A stretch of DNA of 64,000 nt from Bryoerythrophyllum caledonicum (GCA_963971425.1 OZ020517.1:23694462-23758461), one strand, 5' to 3'. Positions 12,084 through 22,940 are shown, counted from the stretch's first letter. A program made the numbers and translations. Notes: generated by a model not told the origin, from the sequence alone.

Positions 12084-14436
12084 TTGTACAGTAGGGTGAC
12101 ATTCAAATTGGCGTTTGGGCAATTCCAGGGATGGTGTCCCACACTGCTGCCAACTTTGACGCCCTCCACAGGGCTGAAAAATTGTTCTTTTACCCTGAAA
12201 TTTTGGGAACAACATCACCTCTATGTTAAAAACATGCATACCAAATTTCAAGTCCATAGGACTTATAAAACAAAAGATATTAAAAATTAACCACCATGGG
12301 GTAGCTGTGAGAAAAGTTTCTCAACCGCCAACTTTGACACCATCCCAAGGATTGAGGAAATTTTTTTTGCCCATAGAATTTTGGGAGTGAGAATACCTTT
12401 ATGTTGATTACATGTGTGGAAATTTTCAAGTCCAAAAAATGCACAAAAAAAATCACATCCCAAATCTACCAACATGTGTAATTGTGAGAAAAAAAGGGAA
12501 AAACCATTTTACTACTTCCAACTTTGACACCCTCCCTAGGATTGAGGGTTTGTTATTTCAACATGAAATTTTTGACACATGGTAACCTTTATGTTGATAA
12601 CATGTGGGAAAATTTTCAAGGCCAAAAAATGTATTCAAAAGAAGATATTCAAAATCTACTAACATGGGGGTTAGTTGTGAGAAAAGTTTCACAGCTGCCC
12701 ACTTTGACACCCTCCCAAGAATTCAAAAAAAATTATTTGTCCATGAAATTTTGGGTATGAGGTCACCTTCACGTCAAATACAAGTGTGGAAAATTTCAAA
12801 ATCCAAAAGATTTACACAAAAAAACATATACCAAGTCTACCAACATGTATTGTTGTGACAAACAAAGGGGAAAGTTTACCACTACTTCCAACTTCAACAC
12901 CCTTCCTAGGATTGAGTTTTTGTTGATACATAATGAAATTTTGGCCACAAAATCATCTCTATATTGGTAACATATGAGATAGATTTCAAAGCCAAAAGAT
13001 GTATATACAAAAAAAAATTATTCCATATCTACCAATGTTTGTAACAATGAGAAACTATATTGAAGGGGCATATTGAGAATGTCAAATTATCTCAACATCT
13101 CAACATCATCTCTATTACATTCAATGTCAATACCATCTCAACATCATCTCTATTATATTCTATGTCAATACCATCTCAACATTCACTCTATTACAAATCA
13201 CATGACAAAATACACACAACATTTCCTTTACATAGTGCTCAACAGATATTTGGAGGAGAAAATTCGTCATACGTGCATAATGCACACCAAACCTTATGAC
13301 AAGTGGATTCTTCTACACAAAACAACTCTGCAATTCTACATGTAGATTTCATTGATCTTTTCAAGATGCATTTATGTTTGGTAGCTTAGTCACATGAATA
13401 AAATCAATGAAGAGTATGAGGTGTCAAAGATAATTTGACATTCTCAATATGCCCCTTCAATATAGTTTCTCATTGTTACAAACATTGGTAGATATGGAAT
13501 AATTTTTTTTTGTATATACATCTTTTGGCTTTGAAATCTATCTCATATGTTACCAATATAGAGATGATTTTGTGGCCAAAATTTCATTATGTATCAACAA
13601 AAACTCAATCCTAGGAAGGGTGTTGAAGTTGGAAGTAGTGGTAAACTTTCCCCTTTGTTTGTCACAACAATACATGTTGGTAGACTTGGTATATGTTTTT
13701 TTGTGTAAATCTTTTGGATTTTGAAATTTTCCACACTTGTATTTGACGTGAAGGTGACCTCATACCCAAAATTTCATGGACAAATAATTTTTTTTGAATT
13801 CTTGGGAGGGTGTCAAAGTGGGCAGCTGTGAAACTTTTCTCACAACTAACCCCCATGTTAGTAGATTTTGAATATCTTCTTTTGAATACATTTTTTGGCC
13901 TTGAAAATTTTCCCACATGTTATCAACATAAAGGTTACCATGTGTCAAAAATTTCATGTTGAAATAACAAACCCTCAATCCTAGGGAGGGTGTCAAAGTT
14001 GGAAGTAGTAAAATGGTTTTTCCCTTTTTTTCTCACAATTACACATGTTGGTAGATTTGGGATGTGATTTTTTTTGTGCATTTTTTGGACTTGAAAATTT
14101 CCACACATGTAATCAACATAAAGGTATTCTCACTCCCAAAATTCTATGGGCAAAAAAAATTTCCTCAATCCTTGGGATGGTGTCAAAGTTGGCGGTTGAG
14201 AAACTTTTCTCACAGCTACCCCATGGTGGTTAATTTTTAATATCTTTTGTTTTATAAGTCCTATGGACTTGAAATTTGGTATGCATGTTTTTAACATAGA
14301 GGTGATGTTGTTCCCAAAATTTCAGGATAAAAGAACAATTTTTCAGCCCTGTGGAGGGCGTCAAAGTTGGCAGCAGTGTGGGACACCATCCCTGGAATTG
14401 CCCAAACGCCAATTTGAATGTCACCCTATTGTACAA
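12084..14436. mobile_element. Foldback (palindromic) element, ~1-kb arms, 335-bp loop
   Basis: Positions x and 26,520-x are complementary from 12,084/14,436 in to 13,092/13,428 with no net indel. Two long open frames are identical in both arms and only a few substitutions were noticed. The element proper probably runs from TAGGGTGAC (12,092) to its complement ending at 14,428. TTGTACA occurs as a direct repeat on both sides (12,084-12,090 and 14,429-14,435). With one more base on each side (G/A) this is 7 of 8, like an 8-bp hAT-type duplication, and TAGGGTG termini would fit a hAT-like MITE. TTGTACA contains the palindrome TGTACA, so it also extends the inverted repeat. No transposase is encoded. 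The frames inside are arm artefacts. Confidence 0.8.
12140..13060. repeat. ~185-bp sub-repeats within the left foldback arm
   Basis: Each arm is built from about five diverged units of 180-190 bp. The anchor CCAACTTTGACACCCTCCC, or a variant, occurs near 12,150, 12,330, 12,518, 12,698 and 12,888. Each is followed by an ATTTTGGG or ATTTTTG stretch, a TATGTTGAT/AACATGTG stretch, then AATTTTCAAG.CCAAAA. The mirror array is in 13,460-14,380. Repeated sub-units in long inverted termini are typical of foldback elements. Confidence 0.65.
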
Positions 14437-14439
14437 GGA

Positions 14440-15480
14440 GATATGGTCATCCTAGGGAAGTCGTTGCTGCCACAGGTGCGAGTCTCACTTAAAAAAAGTG
14501 ACATTTTTATGCACTCAATCTCCGTTTATTTATTTCTAAATCTGATTTTTAAAAAAGTTAATAAAAGATCTTCTATTTGTGCAAAAAAGAATCTAGATTG
14601 ACGTGCTATTGGCTTCGAATCATTTTAGTTTATCTTTACTTATATTACTTCTTCTTTGGCAAATCGATGGCCTCCGCCATGTCTTTTCAAAAGTCATATC
14701 ACTTCCGACATATGCCGAGACTATTGCACACGCCTTTGCTACAATGCATTGTCGACCGTCAATTCACAAGGGCCGTGGTTTAAACCCTGGCGTTTTTCAG
14801 TTTGTAGATGTGGTAGCAATAGAGGGCACTAAAATTTCTCTAACGTTGATTTTATGTTATGGTTGTAATTTATGCGAGTAGTGTTCCTCTATGCTATTTA
14901 TATATTTTGTACTTCATTCATTGGCTTCATACACGGTATCAAGATTCTTTGGCCTAGATTTTGATTTATTGCAAATGATATATCCCATACATATATTTTA
15001 TTGGTGATTGGTTGTAAACATGGACTAAATTTTCCTTCAATATTGACAATTTGTTTTATCTTGGTGTATTTGACATAGTTCAATGTTCCATATCGTTGGT
15101 CGAGGATAATTAAATCATGTATGAAGAGCAAGAATAGGCACAACTTAATGGGAACTACAATTATTTGAACAATCCTAGGGGTGACAATCCTTTACCATTT
15201 GTAAGTAAATAATTCTAAAACAATGAAAGGGTGTTCACAATAGAGAAGCTAAAATTATAATTCATATACTTTGAAATTTTGTTTTTGACCACATAAAGTA
15301 AAAGAAGTTGTAGAATATAATAAGATAAAGAAAAAACACAAAGTAACATAAATAGACTCACTCGTAAAAGATACTTAGTTTCATTCATATCCACATATGG
15401 CAATTGAATGAAATTAAAAGCATGGAATAATTGAGAAATGCCCAAACAAGCACACATGCAATGGAACCATGGACGAATCA
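14440..15480. other. No recognisable gene
   Basis: AT-rich; several 60-110-codon frames occur on both strands with no recognisable homology or motif. Confidence 0.3.
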
Positions 15481-15493
15481 ATGAAAGGGGATC

Positions 15494-15500
15494 TATAAAA
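15494..15500 (+). promoter_or_regulatory. Candidate TATA box
   Basis: TATAAAA lies 63 bases upstream of the first ATG of the small secreted-like ORF. Spacing is plausible for a plant promoter, but there is no other support. Confidence 0.3.
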
Positions 15501-15562
15501 GCCACTCCATATGTTGTAATCTACTTAGAAAGAAGTTCTTCTTGTCCATTTCCTTCTTTAAA

Positions 15563-15736
15563 ATGAGGCCCTACCTCCACATCAATCACTATTTCTTTCT
15601 ACTTCTCTGTGTTTTCAAAGTAGTGCTACCTTCCATAGCCGGTCCCTCCGTCGCAGCACTAACATCTTCTCCTTTTCTATCAAGCTCTTCTAGCAGTTCT
15701 TCTAGCAGTTCTTCTAGCAATTCTAATGGTATGTAG
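15563..15736 (+). CDS. Small secreted-protein-like ORF with poly-Ser tail
   Basis: From the first in-frame ATG this encodes 57 residues. After a short basic/polar head (MRPYLHINH) comes a hydrophobic run with FFLLLCVF and VVLPSIAG, looking like a signal peptide. Then comes a short alanine/threonine stretch and a tract of about 16 serines ending NSNGM. The serines come from a 15-bp tandem repeat (AGTTCTTCTAGC) at about 15,690-15,725, which also gives a glutamate-leucine frame on the other strand. A TATA-like box precedes it. It resembles no named peptide family I know. It could be a real small secreted precursor or a chance frame over a microsatellite; there is no conserved C-terminal peptide motif to decide. 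Confidence 0.3.
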   Translation: MRPYLHINHYFFLLLCVFKVVLPSIAGPSVAALTSSPFLSSSSSSSSSSSSSNSNGM

Positions 15737-15739
15737 TCT

Positions 15740-16123
15740 TCCTCTAGAGAGACAATCTCATCTTTAGTAGTGTTTGCCATCAAAATACTCTACAATTCCA
15801 ATAACTAATGTTCCTCAAAGACACCCAAGTACGTTAATTCTAAGTACAAAAGAAAGGCCTGACTATCCGAATGGTTTGTCCAAGAAGGCCATAAAATTCC
15901 AACAATTGGCCATGGATCCATGGATCCACGGTTATAGGTTGTAACAATGCTTTAAAATAGAAATGTTCCCCAAAAAATCCAGATTAAAATTTATTTTTAG
16001 TAATAACAGTTTACTATTAGTGGTTTTTTTCATTTCACTCACGAAATCACCGCTCATTGCTCACCGCTCATTGCTCACCGCTCATGGCTAAGAAACTAGC
16101 GTCGTTGCATCTGTGCTTTTATG
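15740..16123. other. No gene; short tandem repeat
   Basis: Holds an imperfect tandem of CTCACCGCTCATTG units at about 16,036-16,085, just left of the LINE target site. Nothing else is recognised. Confidence 0.35.
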
Positions 16124-16135
16124 TAGATCACTATG
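16124..16135. repeat. Left target-site duplication of the LINE
   Basis: TAGATCACTATG here is repeated exactly at 29,942-29,953, directly after the TTC-repeat tail of the LINE. A 12-bp direct repeat placed precisely at the 3' tail is good evidence that this marks the 5' end of the insertion. Confidence 0.75.
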
Positions 16136-16560
16136 ATGTAGGTATGGTTTTTGAGGGAGATGAATTTTAGCTAAAACGCTCCACGTTTTCAAGTGAGGGG
16201 AGTGTGGAGTTAGTCGCAAAAACACGCATTAGGGTTGCCAAGAGGTGATGGGCTTGGTGAATGTCCTCTCTTTGCAGTGTTTTTGTGTATGAGGTGATGG
16301 TGAAAGTCGAATGTGTTGGTTGGACAAAAAAAAAGACTCAGATCTGTGTTGAGTTAGGCGCTAGTGAACACATTGTGAGGAGATTGTTAGAGGTACACTG
16401 AAAAGTGAGGGCACCTATGTGTTGGCTAGCCAAATCTACGATCATTGTACTCACTACGCGCACACACTAGCCAAATCCAATCTCAGTTGCTGGATTAAGA
16501 CGATTCAGATCTACCCACTCCTCCCTCCCCTACTCCCTGGAAACTTAGAAAATCTCGCAA
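16136..16560 (+). other. LINE 5' leader
   Basis: Follows the left target duplication. There is no open frame of note. It holds an A9 run at 16,326-16,334. It presumably carries the internal promoter, but no specific motif was identified. Confidence 0.4.
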
Positions 16561-16561
16561 A

Positions 16562-17398
16562 GTGATAGGCCCAACAGATCCAGCGCAACTGCGCCATAGT
16601 AGCAGTTCGATAGTAAGAGCAAACAAAGTAGACATAATACTAGATCCAAGACGCACAATCACGCACATCACTAGCAAACAAATAGACACAACTCTTCCTA
16701 AGAGTAGAACACCGGTCCCAGCTCACAATCTCCCAGATCTGCTCCGACAACCCGCTCCACCGGAGACGGCTCACATCGACATACTCCGCCAACTTGCCCT
16801 GCAGAGACCAGCTCGATCCCACGAGCTTCACCAACCAGCCCCATCGGAGCCGGCTCACATCGACATACTCCGCCAACTTGCCCTGCAGAGACCAGCTCGA
16901 CCCCACCAACTTCACCAACCAGCCCCACCGGAGCCACAAGAAACGGGAGAGGAGTTAACAAGCACACCACCTGCGACCCAGCCGCAGCATAAGGAAAATA
17001 CCAATATCAAGCTCATTCTAAACCTAACTACCCCACTTTGTTTTACGTTATTTTTTCTCTATAGTTGCTACCTCTTTCAACACTTACACTCTACACACAT
17101 TGCTTATCACTACAAATCACAAAACAAAGAACTAAAAAGAAAAACCAGCACCATAAACACTCCACCAGAAGAATTAGAAAACAGACTAACACCACTTAAC
17201 AAGCACATATATCACACAAAAAAAGTGAGAACTCACACCTCGTGGAAAAGTTTTGTGACTCTTGCAGATTCTGAAGCAAGAATCGAAGGACGAGTCTTCA
17301 GCCAAGACATCCCTACATACAACACTACAAAAAATCAGCTTTATGGCGCCACCTCCCACCACACGCAAGCAACAAAAAATACGACAAGAGCAAAATGA
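16562..17398 (+). CDS. LINE 5' ORF with 28-residue tandem repeats
   Basis: 278 codons from the first ATG. Residues about 63-125 consist of two full 28-residue repeats (84 bp at DNA level, offset 16,771 to 16,855) with the core HIDILRQLALQRPAR flanked by proline/histidine-rich linkers, and the start of a third. Residues about 145-180 contain a hydrophobic stretch (LCFTLFFLYSCYLF) that could be a membrane segment. The rest is Thr/Lys/Asn rich. No known domain is recognised. It lies inside the element, upstream of ORF1, so it may be an accessory ORF0 or only repeat sequence of the LINE 5' UTR that stays open by chance. No other LINE copy in the window covers it. Confidence 0.35.
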   Translation: MIGPTDPAQLRHSSSSIVRANKVDIILDPRRTITHITSKQIDTTLPKSRTPVPAHNLPDLLRQPAPPETAHIDILRQLALQRPARSHELHQPAPSEPAHIDILRQLALQRPARPHQLHQPAPPEPQETGEELTSTPPATQPQHKENTNIKLILNLTTPLCFTLFFLYSCYLFQHLHSTHIAYHYKSQNKELKRKTSTINTPPEELENRLTPLNKHIYHTKKVRTHTSWKSFVTLADSEARIEGRVFSQDIPTYNTTKNQLYGATSHHTQATKNTTRAK

Positions 17399-17399
17399 G

Positions 17400-18190
17400 G
17401 CCAAGGAAACCATGCCAACACGCTCCACACGAAGACCAACTACCAGGCTTGCTCCCCTCCCAAACCTTGTCCTGTTTTAATACATTGCACTCAAACTCTT
17501 AATAACTATTCATACACTGATGTAGACAACACACATAAATATGCAAGAAAATATACTAACAAATTCAAAGAGAGTGTAGTAGAAATACCAGATGCAGGCC
17601 ACTCCCAAGAGTGGAAGCGCTGGAGAAATCTGCCTAGAACTCTAAACGGCATAACCTTGCTCAACGGCAATTACAACACCAACCAAAGGAGGAAACTGCG
17701 CGCATACAGGGACCTACAGGGGAATATTTTTCAAAGACATCAACCAGAATAACAACGCCCCTCCCGAGCGGCACTCCTCACCAACCAGGGACAGCGCACC
17801 CCTAGCATCAAGCGCCAGCCCACTGCCAGGCAGAAGCTCCTCAGCGAACTGCCCCCCCTTGTAAGCGAACCTCTTGGAGCAGGGGAAAAAGATAGAAGTG
17901 AAGCGCGATCCCCCGAAAAGGACGAACACCGAAGTCGTGAAGCACAACCTGCAGCAGACGAGGCAAGAAGTCAGGGAAGGATACAGACTGAAGCAACCTG
18001 GAGCAGCGGAGAACAGCCACAACGCCCCTCCAACAAACCCCACGACAACAACCTCATATGCGACAAAAGATATCCTCCTCACAACAAGACCGCGACATCG
18101 ACAACCTGCTACCCCTCCTACCTAAATCCACTCGCCCGACACCACAAAGGACGAAATCAACCAACACAAGGCAGCTCTAGGGGCGCACAT
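17400..18190 (+). other. LINE 5' region, no assigned ORF
   Basis: Moderately GC-rich with short frames only. Part of the inferred element; nothing recognised. Confidence 0.3.
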
Positions 18191-18994
18191 ATGAGCTGGG
18201 AACCCGAACAGACCCTCCCAACAAAGCGGAAAGCCTCCTCGAAGAACCCTGAGACTCCCCCACCAACAACATCGGCCCCTGCGCCTCCAAGGAGACGCAC
18301 AAGCCCAAGGACAAAGCAACCCACAAACAATACAACAGGGACAAGTAGAGGACTTACAGAGCAGGGACTTACACGGCGATTGGAGACGACCGTAAGTCCA
18401 CCAGCACAGTCAACTGCCCAACAACCTCCCTCCCGAACAAACCACCGCCAGTCAAAGAAGAAGACCCAACTCCTAGGCCCGACACAGATACAAAGTAATC
18501 ACCAAGGAGCGCCCCTTCACGAGCCTCGACACATGCACGTCGCCCAACTTCGCCCACTGCGACTGAAGACCTCGCTTGCACACCAGCCATCGCCCCCCGC
18601 CAAGACCCACCACATGAGCGCTGCTTCTCGTCGCCGACTCCAGCCGGTGGAACCGACTCAACCCGAACCCCAGCCATCGCCCACCTCCAAGCCTCGCAGA
18701 AGAAACGCCGCCTCCCCCCATTTACTCCGGCTAAGAACGCACACGCAACTGGAACCCCTGACATCGCCTCCCCTTGAACCTTGCAACAAGAGCGCAACCC
18801 CTCCACACCAACTCCGATTGAAAAGCAAGCCTCAACTCGGAACCCAGCCGTCGTCCACCTCCGAGCCTCGCAGCAGAAACGCTACCCCACCCCGTCTACT
18901 CCGACTAAGGAGAAGACCGCAACTTGATCCCCAGCCATCGCCCCCCCCCTCCGAGCTTCGCCATAGGAGCGTTGCCCCTTCTCACAGACTCTAG
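18191..18994 (+). CDS. LINE 5' ORF, Pro/Arg-rich repeat protein
   Basis: 267 codons, extremely rich in Pro, Arg, Ser, Thr and Gln. From about residue 115 it is built of degenerate units of 25-29 residues recognisable by LRL(R/K)..PQL or LEP, then PSP or SPP, then EPR(S/R)RNA.PP. The same repeats continue at DNA level beyond the stop to about 19,110. Such a basic, disordered protein could bind nucleic acid, but the composition is also what a GC-rich tandem repeat would give in any frame. No domain is recognised. It lies about 330 bp before ORF1. Confidence 0.35.
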   Translation: MSWEPEQTLPTKRKASSKNPETPPPTTSAPAPPRRRTSPRTKQPTNNTTGTSRGLTEQGLTRRLETTVSPPAQSTAQQPPSRTNHRQSKKKTQLLGPTQIQSNHQGAPLHEPRHMHVAQLRPLRLKTSLAHQPSPPAKTHHMSAASRRRLQPVEPTQPEPQPSPTSKPRRRNAASPHLLRLRTHTQLEPLTSPPLEPCNKSATPPHQLRLKSKPQLGTQPSSTSEPRSRNATPPRLLRLRRRPQLDPQPSPPPSELRHRSVAPSHRL

Positions 18995-19320
18995 TTGGAA
19001 GACAGGAACCAACCCGGACCCCAACCATCGCCTACCCCAGAGCCCCGCAGCAGACAGGTTGCCTCGTCCCGCCCACTCCGGCGAAGGAGAAGCACGTAGT
19101 CTAAGCCAGAGCCAGCACCCCCCTCCAAGCTCAGCAAGAAGAACGGTGCCCCCACCCGCCGGCTCCTACTGCAGGTAGAAACGGACTCTGACGCGGAGTC
19201 GGCCCCCCTGGTCACACCAGAAACGACAGGAAGAACTTTGACCCTGACCTGGAACTGACTCACAGCGGTCACATCAGAAGTGAGAGGAGAAGCACGACAG
19301 GCACCACAACACTCGAGGAG

Positions 19321-20883
19321 ATGTCTGACAACGCACCCCAAGCATCCCAGGCAACTCGAAGAGACCTCTCCAACAATCAACTCAAGCTTTTCCAAGACTC
19401 CAAAGCAACAGACATGGAGGAGGAGAGCACTTCAGAAACTTCCAAGCGGTCTACAGAAGCCCACAAGGACAGTCCCTCTATTGGAGAAGCCCCAACCTCC
19501 ACAAAGAAAGCCAAAGGTAATTCTACATCCTTTCTACAAGTCTCTATTCCAGACTTTTCCTCCTTTCGCTTTTGGTTGGGTTTCTCCACCATAGAGAAAC
19601 TCGCAATTGATTAAGGACAAGAGCCTCTGGTTAGTGGTGAGAGCGTCTTGGACATGATTACTCAAGGTATGCCCAAGGAAGAAGCTGAGGAGGCTATTGG
19701 CGCCAACGTGGCATATCCAAGAGTCCCACAACTCTTATACTCCCCTATACGGAGTGACAACATCGCGGGACAACATTATAATCTGACACAGGTACCATTT
19801 GACATCCCCACCTCCCCTGAGACATGCCTCTCCTCTGATTTTTAAGTAGCAATACACTTCGAACTACCACAACATCCATTATACCATGAGGATGTGAGGA
19901 AGTTTACTATTGCTAGGCTTGAACATATGAAGATACCCCTTGTCAAGAACTTGATTGACCCCGTAGCAATCCTATGTAAGGGAGTCAAAAAACATGGCAA
20001 AAGCATATGGTCAGGAATTATCAAGCTCCACCTCCTCAGACCAGAGGTGGATGCCATTGCACTACTTAGAGGCACACGGTATTTTATTTTGCACTTAGAC
20101 CCGCCAGGACCAGCCTCCAGAGGAAAAGTATGCAAGACCTTTCATGTAGTGGCAGGAAAGAATCTGTCCGTGAAAATCAAGAGTGACAACCTCAAGGAGG
20201 TGTCTGCACACTCTCTCTTTCAGGATGTAGTAACTAATGGCTTTACAAGGAAATTAGAGTTTGAAGTTACAGACGTACAGAAAATGGAAAACGAATCCCA
20301 TGCCTTCATAGTGGCCCCAACCCCACAACATGCCAAGAAGTTTGAAATCCATAGCATCACCACACGACAGGAGATATTAGTAGCAAAAGCCTCGAGCTCC
20401 GACACCCTATCACCTATGGATAGAGCAAAGAAAGATGCCCTCACGATCACTCTCTCTCACCTTCCCATACTAACCAGCGTGGCAGAAACCACGCAAGCCA
20501 TTCAAAAGGTATTTGGGGAGAACTTAGTGTCTGTATGGTTCCATAAGCAAAAAGGGGGGAAACACAACGGAGGAGCCAATGTGCAACTCCAAAATCCCAT
20601 CACCTATAGACAGTTCTTGAACAAAACCTTCATCATAGGTAGACACCAGGTAGAGACCTCACCTCACCGTCGTAGCCTAGATGGCGCAGACCCCCATTTC
20701 CCCGCTCTCGTGGAAAAATGGGGATTTAATGACATTAACAAGGCCCTTGTGAATACGGTGGCTTCCATCCAAGCTACCCCTGCCCCTTCTGGCATCTCGT
20801 TCGGAGATGGCCTCCATTATGGAGGCAGGGAACCAGAGACTGAGACAGGAGCTCACCACCTTACGCGAAGACATCATCAATGA
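19321..20883 (+). pseudogene. LINE ORF1 (nucleic-acid-binding-type protein), broken
   Basis: One frame runs from ATG 19,321 to 20,883 but is cut by TAA at 19,612 and at 19,843. A +1 change near 20,800 leads into a coiled-coil segment (MEAGNQRLRQELTTLRED) that reads on to about 20,970 in another frame. The protein is homologous along its length to the minus-strand frames at 44,637-43,242 in LINE copy 2: shared IHFEL, a central IKLHL, (R)GKVCK(S/T) and, later, GEN(L/V)V. That conservation between two diverged copies shows it is a real ORF1. I do not see a CCHC knuckle or a typical RRM signature. The likely role is binding the element's RNA in the ribonucleoprotein, with the coiled coil for oligomerisation, by analogy with other LINE ORF1 proteins. 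Confidence 0.65.
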
Positions 20884-21074
20884 GAGTAGGGCCTATACTG
20901 ACAACAACACTCAAGAACTCCAAGACAATTTGCCAACGTGGAGAGCCTCATGACCTCCACACTACTTGCAATGCAAGACATCACAAGATCCAAAGCCACA
21001 GCCCTTGGAGACTCGTCAAACGTGGACTGACCACGGAATATAGACAAACATCTCAACGACATAAAACTCCATAG

Positions 21075-22940
21075 GTGAGTAACGATGACTCCCCTATTGC
21101 AACTAGGCCTACCTTAGATGCCTCACCTCACCACAAGAGTAGAGAAACATCTCCTAATCTCCTAGTACACCCCGCTCATCCTCCCACCTTCCACTACTCT
21201 CCTCACATCCTTTTAGTATATTTACTACCTACACCAATGCACACACTTCCACTCACTACACCCCAATCCAATGATATAGCTGCAACCTTCTCTCTTATAG
21301 TAAATTGCGTTCTCCTCCCACCCTCTACTTGTTCTTATCACAAGTTTATACTACTTTATTCACAAAGATATATCTTGTCATTTATCTCTATTGCTACACC
21401 AATATCTACCTACCCTCAACCATATAGCATCATCTTATACTCCATCTCACTAAAAATCTATTACCTAAATATCTTACATAAAGTAGCTATCTTCCCCCCA
21501 CCTCTAAAACCTCAATTAGTTATTAGACACTCTACTTTTTACATAGAGGTTACAAACACACCTAGAAGTGAGACACGAGAGACATATATTACTTACACTA
21601 TATGGATTAATGTATACCTCCGTTACCTATGGAATGGTACTCCATCTACATATATATATACCTCTTACAAAAACTCTTGGAACACACACTTCCTTCGGGA
21701 GAATACATACCAACTAGAAAATCCACAGACCAATACAAGACAAACACACAGAACCTGGAAAGATATCTATACCTCAAGAAAAAACAAAATATACAAAAAC
21801 ACATACCGCCCCACAATCACTACCACCATACAACCACTTATATCTCCTTTGCTACAAACAAACCTTCCCACAAACACAAACATAAGCACAAAAACATACA
21901 TACCCACAAACAGACATAATGGCATACACAAATCCACCAAACCTAAAGACCACATATACAAACACACCGCACATACACAAAATACTCAAGATCACTACAA
22001 TGTCACCACCACCCCACACTCCAAAAACACAAACAAAGACATACCGACAACAAGCTCCAAAATCAAAAACACACACACAACCAAACAAAAAATACATATA
22101 TACATAATAAATATAATACAAAATAATAAAAATACTAAAAACAAAATAACAATAACCAAACAAAAAACCATACATAAAACAATAAACCCAAAAGAAAACA
22201 TTAAAACCTCATATTATAAAAATGACTTAAATACCCCCCCAAACACCAACATAATCCCACATACAAACACTCTAAAGAATAAAAATCACATACACACATG
22301 GCCAAATACATCTACAAAAATATGCAAACAAACATACATACACCTACACAACATTAACAAAATAAAAACAATCACACAAACAAACACATGTACACAAAAC
22401 AAGTTAAAGACAAATGCAATTACAACCACTATAAAAATGAATAACAGGAAAAAATACATCACCCACCTACCCCCACACAGCCATCCCCTCCCAAACAAAC
22501 AAAACCTTAATAACATAACAAAGCTTCAAAAAATTACAAAAAATAGAAAAACTTTAAAATACAATTCTAAACATATAAACCACAAATTACTACTACTTTT
22601 AGGAGGAGACATAGAAACCAATCCGGGGCCCATGCCTAACATACTAAAAAGACACCACACATCACATAAAAAAAATGCCAAACTATACTTCATACCTAAT
22701 ACCATAAAACTACAACCGGAATATAGACACATTGCAAAATCCTTTGCTCCTTTCTTAAAAAACACACATACATTACACCACATACATAATAACACACACC
22801 CAAACATTGCCCAATACATACAACAAAAAAACGCACATCCACCAACCCACATTCTATATGCACTAGTAACCACTACTCACCCACACACAGATGAATGTAA
22901 CTATCTCCTAAATCCACAAAACCTAAACACGATTACCTAG
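21075..22940 (+). CDS. LINE ORF2, N-terminal section with 2A-like motif
   Basis: 621 codons open. Residues 1-500 are a low-complexity, Thr/Asn/Lys/Ile/His-rich stretch reflecting the A/C-rich strand; this part may be spacer rather than functional protein. Residues about 505-519 are LLLLLGGDIETNPGP, matching the D(V/I)E.NPGP ribosome-skipping consensus. The part after it (about 520-621) is conserved with copy 2, for example HP(T/S)H(I/L)LY.L(V/I).TTHP. In the protein after the skip, the endonuclease would follow. A TAG at 22,938 and a frame change before 23,026 break the link to the endonuclease in this copy. Confidence 0.55.
   Translation: MSNDDSPIATRPTLDASPHHKSRETSPNLLVHPAHPPTFHYSPHILLVYLLPTPMHTLPLTTPQSNDIAATFSLIVNCVLLPPSTCSYHKFILLYSQRYILSFISIATPISTYPQPYSIILYSISLKIYYLNILHKVAIFPPPLKPQLVIRHSTFYIEVTNTPRSETRETYITYTIWINVYLRYLWNGTPSTYIYTSYKNSWNTHFLRENTYQLENPQTNTRQTHRTWKDIYTSRKNKIYKNTYRPTITTTIQPLISPLLQTNLPTNTNISTKTYIPTNRHNGIHKSTKPKDHIYKHTAHTQNTQDHYNVTTTPHSKNTNKDIPTTSSKIKNTHTTKQKIHIYIINIIQNNKNTKNKITITKQKTIHKTINPKENIKTSYYKNDLNTPPNTNIIPHTNTLKNKNHIHTWPNTSTKICKQTYIHLHNINKIKTITQTNTCTQNKLKTNAITTTIKMNNRKKYITHLPPHSHPLPNKQNLNNITKLQKITKNRKTLKYNSKHINHKLLLLLGGDIETNPGPMPNILKRHHTSHKKNAKLYFIPNTIKLQPEYRHIAKSFAPFLKNTHTLHHIHNNTHPNIAQYIQQKNAHPPTHILYALVTTTHPHTDECNYLLNPQNLNTIT
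22587..22631 (+). promoter_or_regulatory. 2A-like translational recoding (ribosome-skipping) site
   Basis: Codes for LLLLLGGDIETNPGP; NPGP is codons 516-519 of the frame starting at 21,075, so skipping would occur between G518 and P519. The motif D(V/I)E.NPGP is known from picornaviruses and several APE-type LINEs, where it releases an upstream protein. The same motif with K for T is present in copy 2 (42,564-42,608, minus), whose flanks are diverged. Function is inferred from the motif only. Confidence 0.75.

Noticed and set aside
12069-14601. Pairs of identical frames of 62-84 residues in the foldback element
   Set aside because: They are mirror copies from the palindrome arms and shift through the 185-bp sub-repeats; no domain and no codon conservation.
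18369-18806. 145-residue minus-strand frame
   Set aside because: Antisense of the Pro/Arg repeat frame; GC-rich repeats leave several frames open.
21767-22873. Several Cys/Val/Phe-rich minus-strand frames
   Set aside because: Shadows of the A/C-rich LINE ORF2 on the plus strand; the GT-rich complement gives Val/Cys/Phe-rich frames without stops.
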